Assembly (NCBI GenBank): GCA_016712635.1
Contig: JADJQS010000007.1
Location: forward strand, 62,001-126,000
DNA: 64,000 nucleotides
Direction: 5' to 3'
From: Gammaproteobacteria bacterium
GTDB taxonomy: Bacteria; Pseudomonadota; Gammaproteobacteria; SZUA-140
Shown here piece by piece: positions 28,386 to 35,713 of the stretch. Numbering within the stretch: the stretch's first letter is position 1; each line of letters begins with the position of its first letter. A model generated the notes under the pieces. The model saw only the letters and a program-made list of their open reading frames with translations, searched no databases and was not told the DNA's origin. Position numbers and translations under genes: made by a program.

Positions 28386-29663
28386 ATGCAGAACGAAGCC
28401 GGTAAATGGTCCCTGGCCTGCCATCTGGACTGCGGCGGCGCGGGCAAGGTCGTGGTGGTCGGGCACCGGGACGGCAAGACTTCGGTGTATGCGGTGCCGT
28501 CCGCGCCGCCGAGCGGCAAGGCCTCCGGATACCGGCCGGTGTACCTCGGCGTTGCGCAGGACGGCAGGCGCGTACTGCTGATGGATCCGGTGAGCAAGGC
28601 GGTCAGCGCGGCGGATGCGATGCCGCCTGACACCGCCGCGCATTACGCCTATCCCGAGACCGGCACCAATCGCTGGTGGTACACCAGCGACGGCGACGAG
28701 GAGACCGGCAGCGATCCGCTGTGCGCCGGCGGCGGTGCGACCATGACGGTGGTGGCGGCGGGCGCGAACGGCGCGGCCGAGATCCTCAAATCCATTTGCG
28801 TCGGCCGCGGCCACCACGTGCCCAGTTTTACCGCGCCGAGCGCGCGCCATCCGGCGATGCCGCGCCGCGTCTACGTCAGCAACCTGCAGGACGGCACGAT
28901 CTCGGTCCTCGGCAACGACCCGGCGGACAAGGCCGGCTATCTTGCGGTGGACGGCACGATCAACCTGTGCGAGCCGGCGCATGAGAAGGACGGCGCGATG
29001 CAGGCCCCGAACAATGCCTTCCCGCACGGCAATGTGTACTCCCCGGTCAGCGGCCGCGTCTACAACCTCAACAACGGCTACGGCACCGTGGCGGCCATCG
29101 ATCCGCTGCGCAACGAGATCGATGCGCGCGTCGAGTTCAAGGGTTGCAGCAACCTGCTGATCTCGCCCGACGGCCGCTTCGTCATCGGCAAGGGGGCGGA
29201 TCGCAAGACGGATCCTGGTCACGTCATCGGGCGACTCATCGTGCTCGACGCCGCCGCGGGGAAAGTCGTGGCCAGGCTCGACCTGCCGGACGTCTATCCC
29301 AGCACCTACCGCTTCAGCCCCGATGGCAGCCGTCTCTACGTCACCACCGCGGCGACCGGCAAGGGGGTTCAGCATGCGAACCTGAAGAAGTCCTCGGTGC
29401 TGGTCTACGACAGCTCGGCCCTGCCCGAGCTGCGCCTCGTGGGTGAACTGAAGGTCGGCCTTGCTGACTGCAGCCGGCGGCCGATCGCCTTCCTGCGGCG
29501 GCAGCAGGAGATTGCGCGCATCTTTATCCCCAATCCGACCGACGGCACGCTGTCGATCCTGGACGGGGCCGGTGCCCTGCTCGAGACGGTGCGGGTGAAT
29601 GACCAGCCGGTGACCGAGCTCAATTTCTCCCTGCTCGGCGCCGACAACATCTACGGAAGCTGA
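28386..29663 (+). CDS. YncE-like beta-propeller (YVTN) protein
   Basis: Predicted seven-bladed propeller built from YVTN-type repeats: RRVYVSNLQDGTISVLGND, GRVYNLNNGYGTVAAIDPL, LISPDGRFVIGKGAD, RFSPDGSRLYVTTAATGKG, IFIPNPTDGTLSILDG. Such proteins bind ligands or partners and are often accessory to metal or redox enzymes; no catalytic residues can be named. I chose ATG 28386 because it has a Shine-Dalgarno (GAGGTG) nine bases upstream; ATG 28371 and GTG/ATG at 28350 lie in the same frame. No signal peptide is seen with this start, so it may be cytoplasmic. About 425 residues. Confidence 0.75.
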   Translation: MQNEAGKWSLACHLDCGGAGKVVVVGHRDGKTSVYAVPSAPPSGKASGYRPVYLGVAQDGRRVLLMDPVSKAVSAADAMPPDTAAHYAYPETGTNRWWYTSDGDEETGSDPLCAGGGATMTVVAAGANGAAEILKSICVGRGHHVPSFTAPSARHPAMPRRVYVSNLQDGTISVLGNDPADKAGYLAVDGTINLCEPAHEKDGAMQAPNNAFPHGNVYSPVSGRVYNLNNGYGTVAAIDPLRNEIDARVEFKGCSNLLISPDGRFVIGKGADRKTDPGHVIGRLIVLDAAAGKVVARLDLPDVYPSTYRFSPDGSRLYVTTAATGKGVQHANLKKSSVLVYDSSALPELRLVGELKVGLADCSRRPIAFLRRQQEIARIFIPNPTDGTLSILDGAGALLETVRVNDQPVTELNFSLLGADNIYGS

Positions 29664-29891
29664 ACGCCCGCGGTACGCCCCGCCTTCCCGCACCCAATCA
29701 TCCGCTCCGTCGCGTTCCGGGGCGGGGCGGTTGTGAAGGGGAGGCAGATCAATCGACAGGAAGTCGACATTCATGCGCAGGAGGCGGTGCATGCGCGCGC
29801 ATTTTGCGGTTATATATACAACTAATAACAATAATAATACGTTGCGCGATCTTCGGGATCCCAGCGTCTTTGTCTACGAGAGGGCTGCTTA

Positions 29892-30065
29892 ATGAGTGGG
29901 ACGGTCAGGAGTACCCGCAGACAGACGCTGAACCGGTACTACCATAAGGACGGCAAGTGGTACGTGGAGACGCGGGAGGGCATACAGGGCCCGTTCGTGC
30001 GCCGCGAAGAGGCCGTCGCCCATCTGGAAAAGCTCAAGCGCAAGCACGTCTCGAAACGCGGCTGA
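29892..30065 (+). CDS. small DUF6316-like protein
   Basis: 57-residue basic protein: LNRYYHKDGKWYVETREG followed by IQGPFVRREEAVAHLEKL. The aromatic/Trp-Tyr core with a GPF-x-S/R-REEA turn matches the DUF6316 pattern as I remember it, a family of small gammaproteobacterial proteins of unknown function. A Shine-Dalgarno-like GAGAGG lies eight bases before the ATG. The 228-base region upstream is AT-rich (29805-29845, TATATATAC and AATAATAAT runs), suggesting a promoter but no clear hexamer pair. Function unknown. Confidence 0.65.
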   Translation: MSGTVRSTRRQTLNRYYHKDGKWYVETREGIQGPFVRREEAVAHLEKLKRKHVSKRG

Positions 30066-30119
30066 TGCGGGGGCGGATCGATCCCGTCCAAGGGTACCGC
30101 CCGGCCGGAAGTCTCCGTC

Positions 30120-30665
30120 CTACGCGAATCCTCGCAGCCATTCGAGTGCCGCGGCAGGGATTTCCTCCGGCCGCCGGTAGCTTCGCAGCGTGAACAGGCG
30201 CGGGTATTCCATGCCGAGTTGCAGGACGTTGGACAGATTGAGCGTGCCGCTCAGGCGTTCCTCGCTGTAGAAACCCAGTACCGGTTTGCCTGCGGTGAGG
30301 AACCGCATCGTGTTGACGCCGGAGCCGAAACCCGCCTCGTCGTAGCAGTAGATAGCCGCCCGCGCCCCGGCGCGGAACCGCTCGTCGCGTTCCAGCATGA
30401 ACTCCGTCGCCGCCGTGACCCCGTCGCTGCGGTCCCCGCGCGCCGCGAGATAGCCCGGCCAGTCCCTGTCGTAGTATTCAATGGGATCGCAGATCAGGCG
30501 CGCCAGCGCGCCGCGCTCCATGTCGGGAAACTGCTTCCGGTAGTAGCGGAAGCGGGTGTCGTAACCGAGGCCCGAGGATTCCAGCGCCTCGATCACCAGC
30601 GTCTTGAACGTCCAGGTCGTCGTCGTGGCGTGCATCCCCTTGCCGCTGACGTAGCACGGAATCAT
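30120..30665 (-). CDS. hypothetical protein, faintly nucleoside-deoxyribosyltransferase-like
   Basis: 181-residue protein I do not recognise with confidence. No signal peptide or membrane helix. The C-terminal half (ARAAIYCYDEAGFGSGVNTM, then RFLTAGKPVLGFYSEE) resembles the Rossmann-like segment of nucleoside 2-deoxyribosyltransferase/TIR-like folds, in which an acidic residue precedes a GS/GT turn and a GKPV strand. The N-terminal half (TFKTLVIEALESSGLGYDTR ... ERGALARLICDPIEYYDRDW) is unfamiliar. Strand bias and codon use look like those of its neighbours. It faces the small secreted protein gene across ~180 bases. Confidence 0.6.
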   Translation of the reverse strand: MIPCYVSGKGMHATTTTWTFKTLVIEALESSGLGYDTRFRYYRKQFPDMERGALARLICDPIEYYDRDWPGYLAARGDRSDGVTAATEFMLERDERFRAGARAAIYCYDEAGFGSGVNTMRFLTAGKPVLGFYSEERLSGTLNLSNVLQLGMEYPRLFTLRSYRRPEEIPAAALEWLRGFA

Positions 30666-30846
30666 GCGTCTCGCGTCTCCTAGAATGCGCGGTAGAAAGG
30701 CTGCATCTGCCCATGCCTGGGATGATGGTACGGATAGACCGCTCGGGCTGCAATAGGTGCACTAGGGACTGCGGGGCGGACGGGATAGAATAGCGGGAGT
30801 TCCGCCGCCAGCGGTGAGCGGACACCATAACCATGAGGAGTTCGCC

Positions 30847-31107
30847 ATGAAGACATCCATCTTTGCCGTTACGATGCTGTTCGCGCTTTCGTCGCCTGCG
30901 TTCGCCGATGACAAGCCCACGATCGAGTCCGAGTGCCGCGCGATCGCCGAATCCCACGGCGTCACCGGCGAGAAGCTGGACGACTGGATGAAGAGATGCG
31001 TCGAGCGCACGAAAGAGATGCAGCACAAGATGGATGAGAAAGACGCCGGCCACGGCAAGGAAGGCATGGGGCACGGAGACGGAGCTCCCATGGACAAGAA
31101 CCACTGA
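30847..31107 (+). CDS. small secreted His/Met-rich protein, hypothetical
   Basis: 86-residue exported protein. The signal peptide MKTSIFAVTMLFALSSPAFA should be cut before DDKPT. The mature part has two Cys (ESECRAIAESHG and WMKRCVERTKEM), suggesting one disulfide across a helical hairpin, and a C-terminal tail with alternating His, Met, Gly and acidic residues (DAGHGKEGMGHGDGAPMDKN), a composition typical of loose metal binding. A GAGGAG Shine-Dalgarno five to nine bases ahead fixes the ATG at 30847. Function unknown; possible copper/metal buffering is inference. Confidence 0.7.
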   Translation: MKTSIFAVTMLFALSSPAFADDKPTIESECRAIAESHGVTGEKLDDWMKRCVERTKEMQHKMDEKDAGHGKEGMGHGDGAPMDKNH

Positions 31108-31116
31108 GCCGTCAAA

Positions 31117-31848
31117 GTGAGCGCCGTCTCGGGATTCGATCAGGGACGAAACGGCCCGTGTTTCTGCGGGAGCGGGCTCCGTTTCAAGGAATGCTGCGGG
31201 TCATTGGCGGAGGATCGCCGTCCCCCGCACGGATTGCACGTAATCGAGAACTACCTCGATGCCGACCGATGCCGGCGCCTGACGGAATACGCTAATACGC
31301 GGAGTGCCGAGCCCCTGATGATCGTGGACACGGCGGCGACCACCACGAACAATGTGGTCAAGAAACTCGACCCGGGCAGGGTCACGGAACAGGTCGATCT
31401 GGGTCCGGAGCAGGCGCAACTGAACGAGCTCGTACGCAAGGCCTTGATGGACAAGGTCGAGCCGGAGATACAGGCCGTGATCGAGTGGTTCGAGAGCCCC
31501 CAGCTCCTGCGTTACCGCACGGGCGGTTTTTACAAGGGGCACGCGGACAGTGAACAGCTGGATGTGTCGTCGACCACCTGGAAGAAGGTTCTTGATCGTG
31601 ACGTCAGCCTGCTGTTGTATCTCAACGATGAGTATTCGGGTGGCGCCCTCAGCTTTCCGAGGTTCCGGTACCTGCTCCGCCCGAAGCCGGGGATGCTGGT
31701 CTTCTTCCCTTCCGACAATCGTTACTACCACAGTGCGGAACCGGTACTGTCCGGGATCCGCTATGCCATTGTCAGCTGGGCTGCGATCCGCGGCGTGCCG
31801 AAGGTGCACGATGTGCCGACGCCGGGCGCCATGCCGATGCGCGGCTAG
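31117..31848 (+). CDS. SEC-C zinc motif fused to a 2-oxoglutarate/Fe(II) dioxygenase (prolyl-4-hydroxylase type)
   Basis: 243 residues in two parts. Residues ~10-30 hold a SEC-C zinc-binding motif (GPCFCGSGLRFKECCG), as found at the end of SecA and in various adaptors. Residues ~40-230 form a double-stranded beta-helix oxygenase: iron ligands are His/Asp of GHADSEQ and the distal His of YYHSAEPV, and the 2-oxoglutarate-binding Arg follows in GIRYAIVSWAA. LLLYLNDEYSGGALSFP is the P4Hc consensus. Substrate is unknown; the zinc finger may direct it to a ribosomal or translocation partner (inference). GTG start at 31117, nine bases after the preceding small gene, so probably co-transcribed. Confidence 0.82.
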   Translation: MSAVSGFDQGRNGPCFCGSGLRFKECCGSLAEDRRPPHGLHVIENYLDADRCRRLTEYANTRSAEPLMIVDTAATTTNNVVKKLDPGRVTEQVDLGPEQAQLNELVRKALMDKVEPEIQAVIEWFESPQLLRYRTGGFYKGHADSEQLDVSSTTWKKVLDRDVSLLLYLNDEYSGGALSFPRFRYLLRPKPGMLVFFPSDNRYYHSAEPVLSGIRYAIVSWAAIRGVPKVHDVPTPGAMPMRG

Positions 31849-31931
31849 TGCGGGGCGAGCTAGCGGTTTGTTCTCGCGGCCCGGAAAACAGGGATGAGCA
31901 CATGGTCGTTATCCAGTAGACGGAATCCGGT

Positions 31932-33050
31932 TTGAAGATCGCGATACTTACACCTTTTTTGCACAGGGAAGGCGGGCATGGCGGAATCACGACCTGGCTG
32001 CTGAATGTCAGCGCCGAGTTTTTTCGCAGGGGACACACGGTCGAATTGCTGGTCAGTGCGCCCGCTGCGCGCGCCCTGGCGCATCCCCGGCTCGATGCCG
32101 CGATCCGGATCGTCAATCTGGGCAATCGAACCACGGCGCTCTACCGAAATCTTCATCGCTACCTGCGCGGCGAGCGCCCCGATATCATCCTCAGCGCCGG
32201 GTATCGCTACAATTCCGCCATCGCCCTGGTCCTGCCGGTCGCGCGCGTCGATACCCGCTGGGTGATGACGATGAGGGAGAATCTGACCCAGGCCGTTTCC
32301 AGCATGCCGGCCGGCGGCCGCCTGCGGCGATCGCTGGCCCTGCGGCTTTGCCTGGGGATTGCCGACCAGGTCGTCGGCGTCTCGGCCGACCTGACGCGTG
32401 ACATGGTCGAACGCTGGGGACTCGATCCGCGCAAGGCGGGTTCGATACATAACGCCGTGGTAGACGACCGGATCGTCGAGCGCGGCCGCGAGCCGGTGGA
32501 CCACCCCTTCTTTTCGTCGGGCGACAAGGTCCTGGTGGCGGTCGGGCGCCTGGAGCCTCAGAAGGACTACCCGACGCTGTTCAAGGCGTTCGCCGAGCTC
32601 CGCAGCACGCATCGCGTCCGTCTGATCATCCTGGGCGAGGGCAGCCTCAGGGACCGGCTGCAGGCATTGATCGAAGAAGCCGCATTGATTGACTACATCG
32701 ATCTTGCGGGGTTCTCATCCAACCCCTTCAGCTACATGCGGCGGGCGGACGGGGTCGTTCTGTCTTCCCTGTGGGAAGGGTTCGGCAACGTGCTGGCCGA
32801 GGCATTGGCGCAGGGGACGCCGATTGTTTCGACTGACTGCCCGAGCGGGCCGGCGGAGATCCTCGACAACGGAAAATACGGCCCGCTCGTCCCGGTGGGG
32901 GATGCGCATGCGCTGGCCGATGGCATGCGCCGCATCCTCGATGCCCCGCTGCCGGAAGAGATCCTGAAAGAACGCTCCCGCTCCTTTTCGGTGAACCTGC
33001 GCGTGAATGATTACCTGGAATTATTCGAAGCTCTGCTCAGGGAACGCTAG
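31932..33050 (+). CDS. glycosyltransferase family 4
   Basis: GT-B fold glycosyltransferase of 372 residues, probably adding a sugar to a lipopolysaccharide, capsule or glycan chain at the inner face of the membrane. The start is a TTG (protein begins MKIAILTPFLHREGGHGGI), the canonical N-terminal Gly-rich acceptor loop. The C-terminal domain has the GT4 signature: VAVGRLEPQKDYPTLFKAFAE, then GVVLSSLWEGFGNVLAEALAQ and GTPIVSTDCPSGPAEIL, the E-x7-E retaining motif. Stop is followed two bases later by a family-2 glycosyltransferase, forming a tight two-gene unit. Donor and acceptor are unknown. Confidence 0.92.
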   Translation: MKIAILTPFLHREGGHGGITTWLLNVSAEFFRRGHTVELLVSAPAARALAHPRLDAAIRIVNLGNRTTALYRNLHRYLRGERPDIILSAGYRYNSAIALVLPVARVDTRWVMTMRENLTQAVSSMPAGGRLRRSLALRLCLGIADQVVGVSADLTRDMVERWGLDPRKAGSIHNAVVDDRIVERGREPVDHPFFSSGDKVLVAVGRLEPQKDYPTLFKAFAELRSTHRVRLIILGEGSLRDRLQALIEEAALIDYIDLAGFSSNPFSYMRRADGVVLSSLWEGFGNVLAEALAQGTPIVSTDCPSGPAEILDNGKYGPLVPVGDAHALADGMRRILDAPLPEEILKERSRSFSVNLRVNDYLELFEALLRER

Positions 33051-33052
33051 GC

Positions 33053-33946
33053 ATGCCATTTTTTACCGTCTTCATTCCTACCTATAATCGCGCGGATGTC
33101 CTGCTGCGCACGCTCGACAGCATCGTCTTGCAGGGCGAGACCGATCTCGAGGTGGTGATCGTGGACGACGGCTCTGCGGACGACACCCGGGAGCTGGTCG
33201 AGCGATGGCGCGGGCAGGTTCCATTCCCCGTCAAGTACATCTATCAGGAAAACCAGGGCAAGACCGCGGCGCACAATACCATGCTCGACCACGCCGAAGG
33301 TGAATTGACGGTCCTGCTCAATTCGGACGACCTGCTTGCGGAAAACGCCTTATCGATCGTCCGCCGACACTGGCAGGCCGTCGCCTCGATCCCCGATTGT
33401 GCCGGCATCGAAGGCCTGAGCGCGGATCTGGCGACGGGACGGTTGCTGGGTACGCGCTATCCGCGCGACGAGATGCTGGGGAATTTCATTGAAATGCGGC
33501 AGCGCCACGGGGTTACCGGCGACAAGTTCAATGTGATCAGGACCTCCGTGCTGAAACAATTTCCCTTTCCCCGCTTCCCGGGCGAGAAGCACGTGCCGCC
33601 CTCCACGGTGTGGAGCCGCATCGCCCTTCGTTACCGCTTCATGCATGTCAATCAAGTGCTGCAGCTCAAGGAGTATCGGGCTGATGGCATCACCCAATCG
33701 TGGGGGGACAAAAAGAGCCGGAATCCCTGCGGCTATCGCCAGTACTATCTGGAAATACTGAACGACCAGAAGGCGTACTATGCCTTTCCCAAGCGTTTGT
33801 CCTGCGCCAGGCGCTATGTATATCTTTCGTTTATGTGTGGCACGCCATTGGGGCGACAGATTTCCGATATGGAAGACCGGGCGTTGTACGCCCTGGCGTT
33901 TCCGTTCGGGTTCATGAAATATCTGTTCGGAAAGAAGCGGGTATAG
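33053..33946 (+). CDS. glycosyltransferase family 2
   Basis: GT-A fold, inverting glycosyltransferase of 297 residues. N-terminal motif FFTVFIPTYNRADVLLRTLDS, the nucleotide-binding VVIVDDGSADDT, and a metal-binding acidic motif degenerate from DxD (VLLNSDDLLAEN). The C-terminal half has conserved aromatic residues but no membrane helix, apart from a short hydrophobic stretch near the end. It is two bases downstream of the GT4 gene and is the last gene before the tRNA-like relic, so the glycosyltransferase pair borders the putative insertion. Confidence 0.92.
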   Translation: MPFFTVFIPTYNRADVLLRTLDSIVLQGETDLEVVIVDDGSADDTRELVERWRGQVPFPVKYIYQENQGKTAAHNTMLDHAEGELTVLLNSDDLLAENALSIVRRHWQAVASIPDCAGIEGLSADLATGRLLGTRYPRDEMLGNFIEMRQRHGVTGDKFNVIRTSVLKQFPFPRFPGEKHVPPSTVWSRIALRYRFMHVNQVLQLKEYRADGITQSWGDKKSRNPCGYRQYYLEILNDQKAYYAFPKRLSCARRYVYLSFMCGTPLGRQISDMEDRALYALAFPFGFMKYLFGKKRV

Positions 33947-34057
33947 AACGATAGTGAGGCAGGGCTTTACGGCGTGGACGATGTCCTCGTCGAGGATTTC
34001 GATATCCGTTCCGTACAAAACGCCAGGACAGGTACAAGTCTATGCAGGTAATTCTAC

Positions 34058-34118
34058 TGGTGGGCGATGCAAGGTTCGAACTTGCGGCCGCGGCCGGATA
34101 AAGGCAGTAGTTTACCGA
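34058..34118 (-). pseudogene. decayed copy of the 3' part of tRNA-Val(CAC)
   Basis: Bases 34058-34086 are identical, 29 of 29, to 35521-35549, the CCA end, acceptor strand and T-arm of the intact tRNA-Val(CAC). The next 32 bases align without gaps at 22 of 32 to the anticodon and part of the D arm. Identity starts exactly at the CCA end. The copy cannot fold as a tRNA because the 5' acceptor and D-arm are lost. It is either an attachment site left by tRNA-targeted integration or a decayed tandem tRNA. Confidence 0.8.
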
Positions 34119-34139
34119 TTACAAAACTTCATAATCATT

Positions 34140-35243
34140 TTATCTTTTCCATGACCACCAGGGTTTGCGAGACCACCTGGGATACAGTTTCGTCTTGTCC
34201 CAGCGGCCGAAGGCGTGATGTTGCCTTAATCCCTTTGCGATTTCATCGGTGATCATTCCGTCTCTGCCTGACTGCATCAACTGGCCCGAATATGAGGTAT
34301 TGCCCTCGATGATCATGGCGCCTTTATCGGTATAGGCAATGTCCCATCCGATAGTCCCCATGAAGAAAAATTTCTCTGATGCATGCAGGGCGAGTTCTTT
34401 GACCTGCTGATAACCTTCAAACCTGATGCCTGTCAGGCATGCGCCAGTATCCGGATGATGCGTTATGTTTTGATTGCGCAATGCATCATAGGCATTGGTC
34501 GAGATCCCGTTGTGATCCAGCCCCACTAATATTCCCCCCGACATGGCATTGTCGACGAAACTCCCCCCTTGGCCGAATTTTGCAGAACAGGCGGCGAAAT
34601 GCCATTTGTTGTCATTGGTTTTGATGGTTATGACGCGATAAGTGTTGAGGCAGGACGGATTGATTCGTGCCATCGAGGGATGGTTGTTTACCTTCTCTTC
34701 AATCAGGTAATCATTTTTCAGATTCCCTTTAAGATGGCCCCATAGATCATCGTATGTGACAGGCCGATCCGCCAGGAAATACTGTTTTTCTTTTTTGGTG
34801 GCGACGAGGATGTTCTTCCCCTGTGCGCCAGAAACAGGCTTGATAACAATATCCTGCTCGTTGGCATCAAGAAAATCATTCAATTGATCCCGGGTTTTAA
34901 TGGCATGATCGTCACCGACGATTGCCAATATCGCGGGCGTTGGTAAGTTAAAACCTTTGAGCAGGGTCTTTTGTATGTATTTATTGCTCAATGTGATGGT
35001 GAACTTGAAGGGTGTGTTCTCATAAGGCCAATAGCGCGAGCCGCCCAATATGACGTAGCGGCTTTTTTCCTCAAGCGTTTTACCTTCCCGATAAAACTCG
35101 TTGAGGTAGTAATCAATCGGATTGACGTTGATGACCAGCTTGTGCTGGATGATTTCGTAGATCTGGCGCGGATAACTTTTATGGTCGGAAGCCTTGACTA
35201 AAAGCGCCTTGAGTTTCTTTATTCTTTGTACAAAATTTTTCAT
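34140..35243 (-). CDS. ATP-grasp protein, sugar-transfer-associated type, AT-rich foreign gene
   Basis: 367-residue protein resembling the ATP-grasp enzymes found in polysaccharide loci, which ligate a carboxylate to an amine in glycan decoration (substrate unknown). Seen: DQLNDFLDANEQDIVIKPV, SGAQGKNILVATKK (nucleotide-binding Lys and Gly loop), DYLIEEKVNNHPSMARINPS and the metal-ligand region GTIGWDIAYTDKGAMIIEGN. Codon choice is markedly AT-rich (AAA, AAT, ATT frequent), unlike the neighbouring GC-rich genes, which points to horizontal transfer. The gene lies between the decayed and the intact tRNA-Val(CAC) copies, so it is the apparent cargo of an integration event. ATG 35243 is followed by a basic stretch with no signal peptide. 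Confidence 0.75.
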   Translation of the reverse strand: MKNFVQRIKKLKALLVKASDHKSYPRQIYEIIQHKLVINVNPIDYYLNEFYREGKTLEEKSRYVILGGSRYWPYENTPFKFTITLSNKYIQKTLLKGFNLPTPAILAIVGDDHAIKTRDQLNDFLDANEQDIVIKPVSGAQGKNILVATKKEKQYFLADRPVTYDDLWGHLKGNLKNDYLIEEKVNNHPSMARINPSCLNTYRVITIKTNDNKWHFAACSAKFGQGGSFVDNAMSGGILVGLDHNGISTNAYDALRNQNITHHPDTGACLTGIRFEGYQQVKELALHASEKFFFMGTIGWDIAYTDKGAMIIEGNTSYSGQLMQSGRDGMITDEIAKGLRQHHAFGRWDKTKLYPRWSRKPWWSWKR

Positions 35244-35520
35244 CGATTTTTATTGTATGTATAAAGACATTATTCCGTTGATCTGCTGAATGCTTATGTG
35301 TCCGATGGATTATCAGACCTGGATGACCCAATTGAAAGTAGAGGATGGAGGGTATCCCTGACCTTGGCGGCGGATCCGGGCATGGAGCGCCTCTAGACGC
35401 GTCCGGATTGTTGCCATGATTGTGTCCTCATTGCGCCAGGTCCTGTGACAATGAGGATTTCCGGGCGGGATGCCCGTGTCAGGCTAGTTATAACGCATGA
35501 AAAGTTCTGAATAATCTATA

Positions 35521-35595
35521 TGGTGGGCGATGCAAGGTTCGAACTTGCGACCCCTGCCGTGTGAAGGCAGTGCTCTACCGCTGAGCTAATCGCCC
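35521..35595 (-). tRNA. tRNA-Val (anticodon CAC)
   Basis: 75-nt cloverleaf on the minus strand: acceptor GGGCGAT with ATCGCCC, D-arm GCTC/GAGC, anticodon stem CTGCC/GGCAG with loop TTCACAC giving anticodon CAC, T-arm GCAAG/CTTGC with TTCGAAC, discriminator A and encoded CCA. Its 3' end is duplicated 1463 bases away at 34058-34086. Confidence 0.95.
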
Positions 35596-35611
35596 GCCGA
35601 GGGGAACGGGG

Positions 35612-35641
35612 ATTTTACGGGCTCCGGCGGGCGGGCGTCAA
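35612..35641 (-). promoter_or_regulatory. sigma-70 promoter of tRNA-Val(CAC)
   Basis: On the minus strand a -35 TTGACG (35641-35636) and a -10 TAAAAT (35617-35612) are separated by 18 bp. The tRNA 5' end is 17 bases after the -10, so transcription would begin about ten bases before the mature tRNA. The discriminator region is GC-rich, as in stringently controlled stable-RNA promoters. Confidence 0.65.
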
Positions 35642-35684
35642 ATTCCCCGGGCCGGGTCCACAAATCGCGCAGTCCTGCTAGAAT

Positions 35685-35702
35685 ACCCCGTTTATTCGGG
35701 GT
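35685..35702 (+). promoter_or_regulatory. small hairpin in the gltX leader
   Basis: ACCCCG (35685-35690) and CGGGGT (35697-35702) pair perfectly around a TTTATT loop, ending 11 bases before the gltX ATG. A -10-like TAGAAT (35679-35684) abuts it. No ordinary Shine-Dalgarno is seen between hairpin and ATG, so the stem may affect initiation; its role is inferred only. Confidence 0.35.
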
Positions 35703-35713
35703 CCTTGGCCAAG

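Noticed and set aside
28326..29831. 501-codon minus-strand frame over the YncE-like gene
   Set aside because: Product lacks motifs; the plus-strand propeller repeats are convincing.
33954..34154. Short frame across the tRNA-like relic
   Set aside because: Its sequence is simply translated tRNA remnant and flank; no coding evidence.
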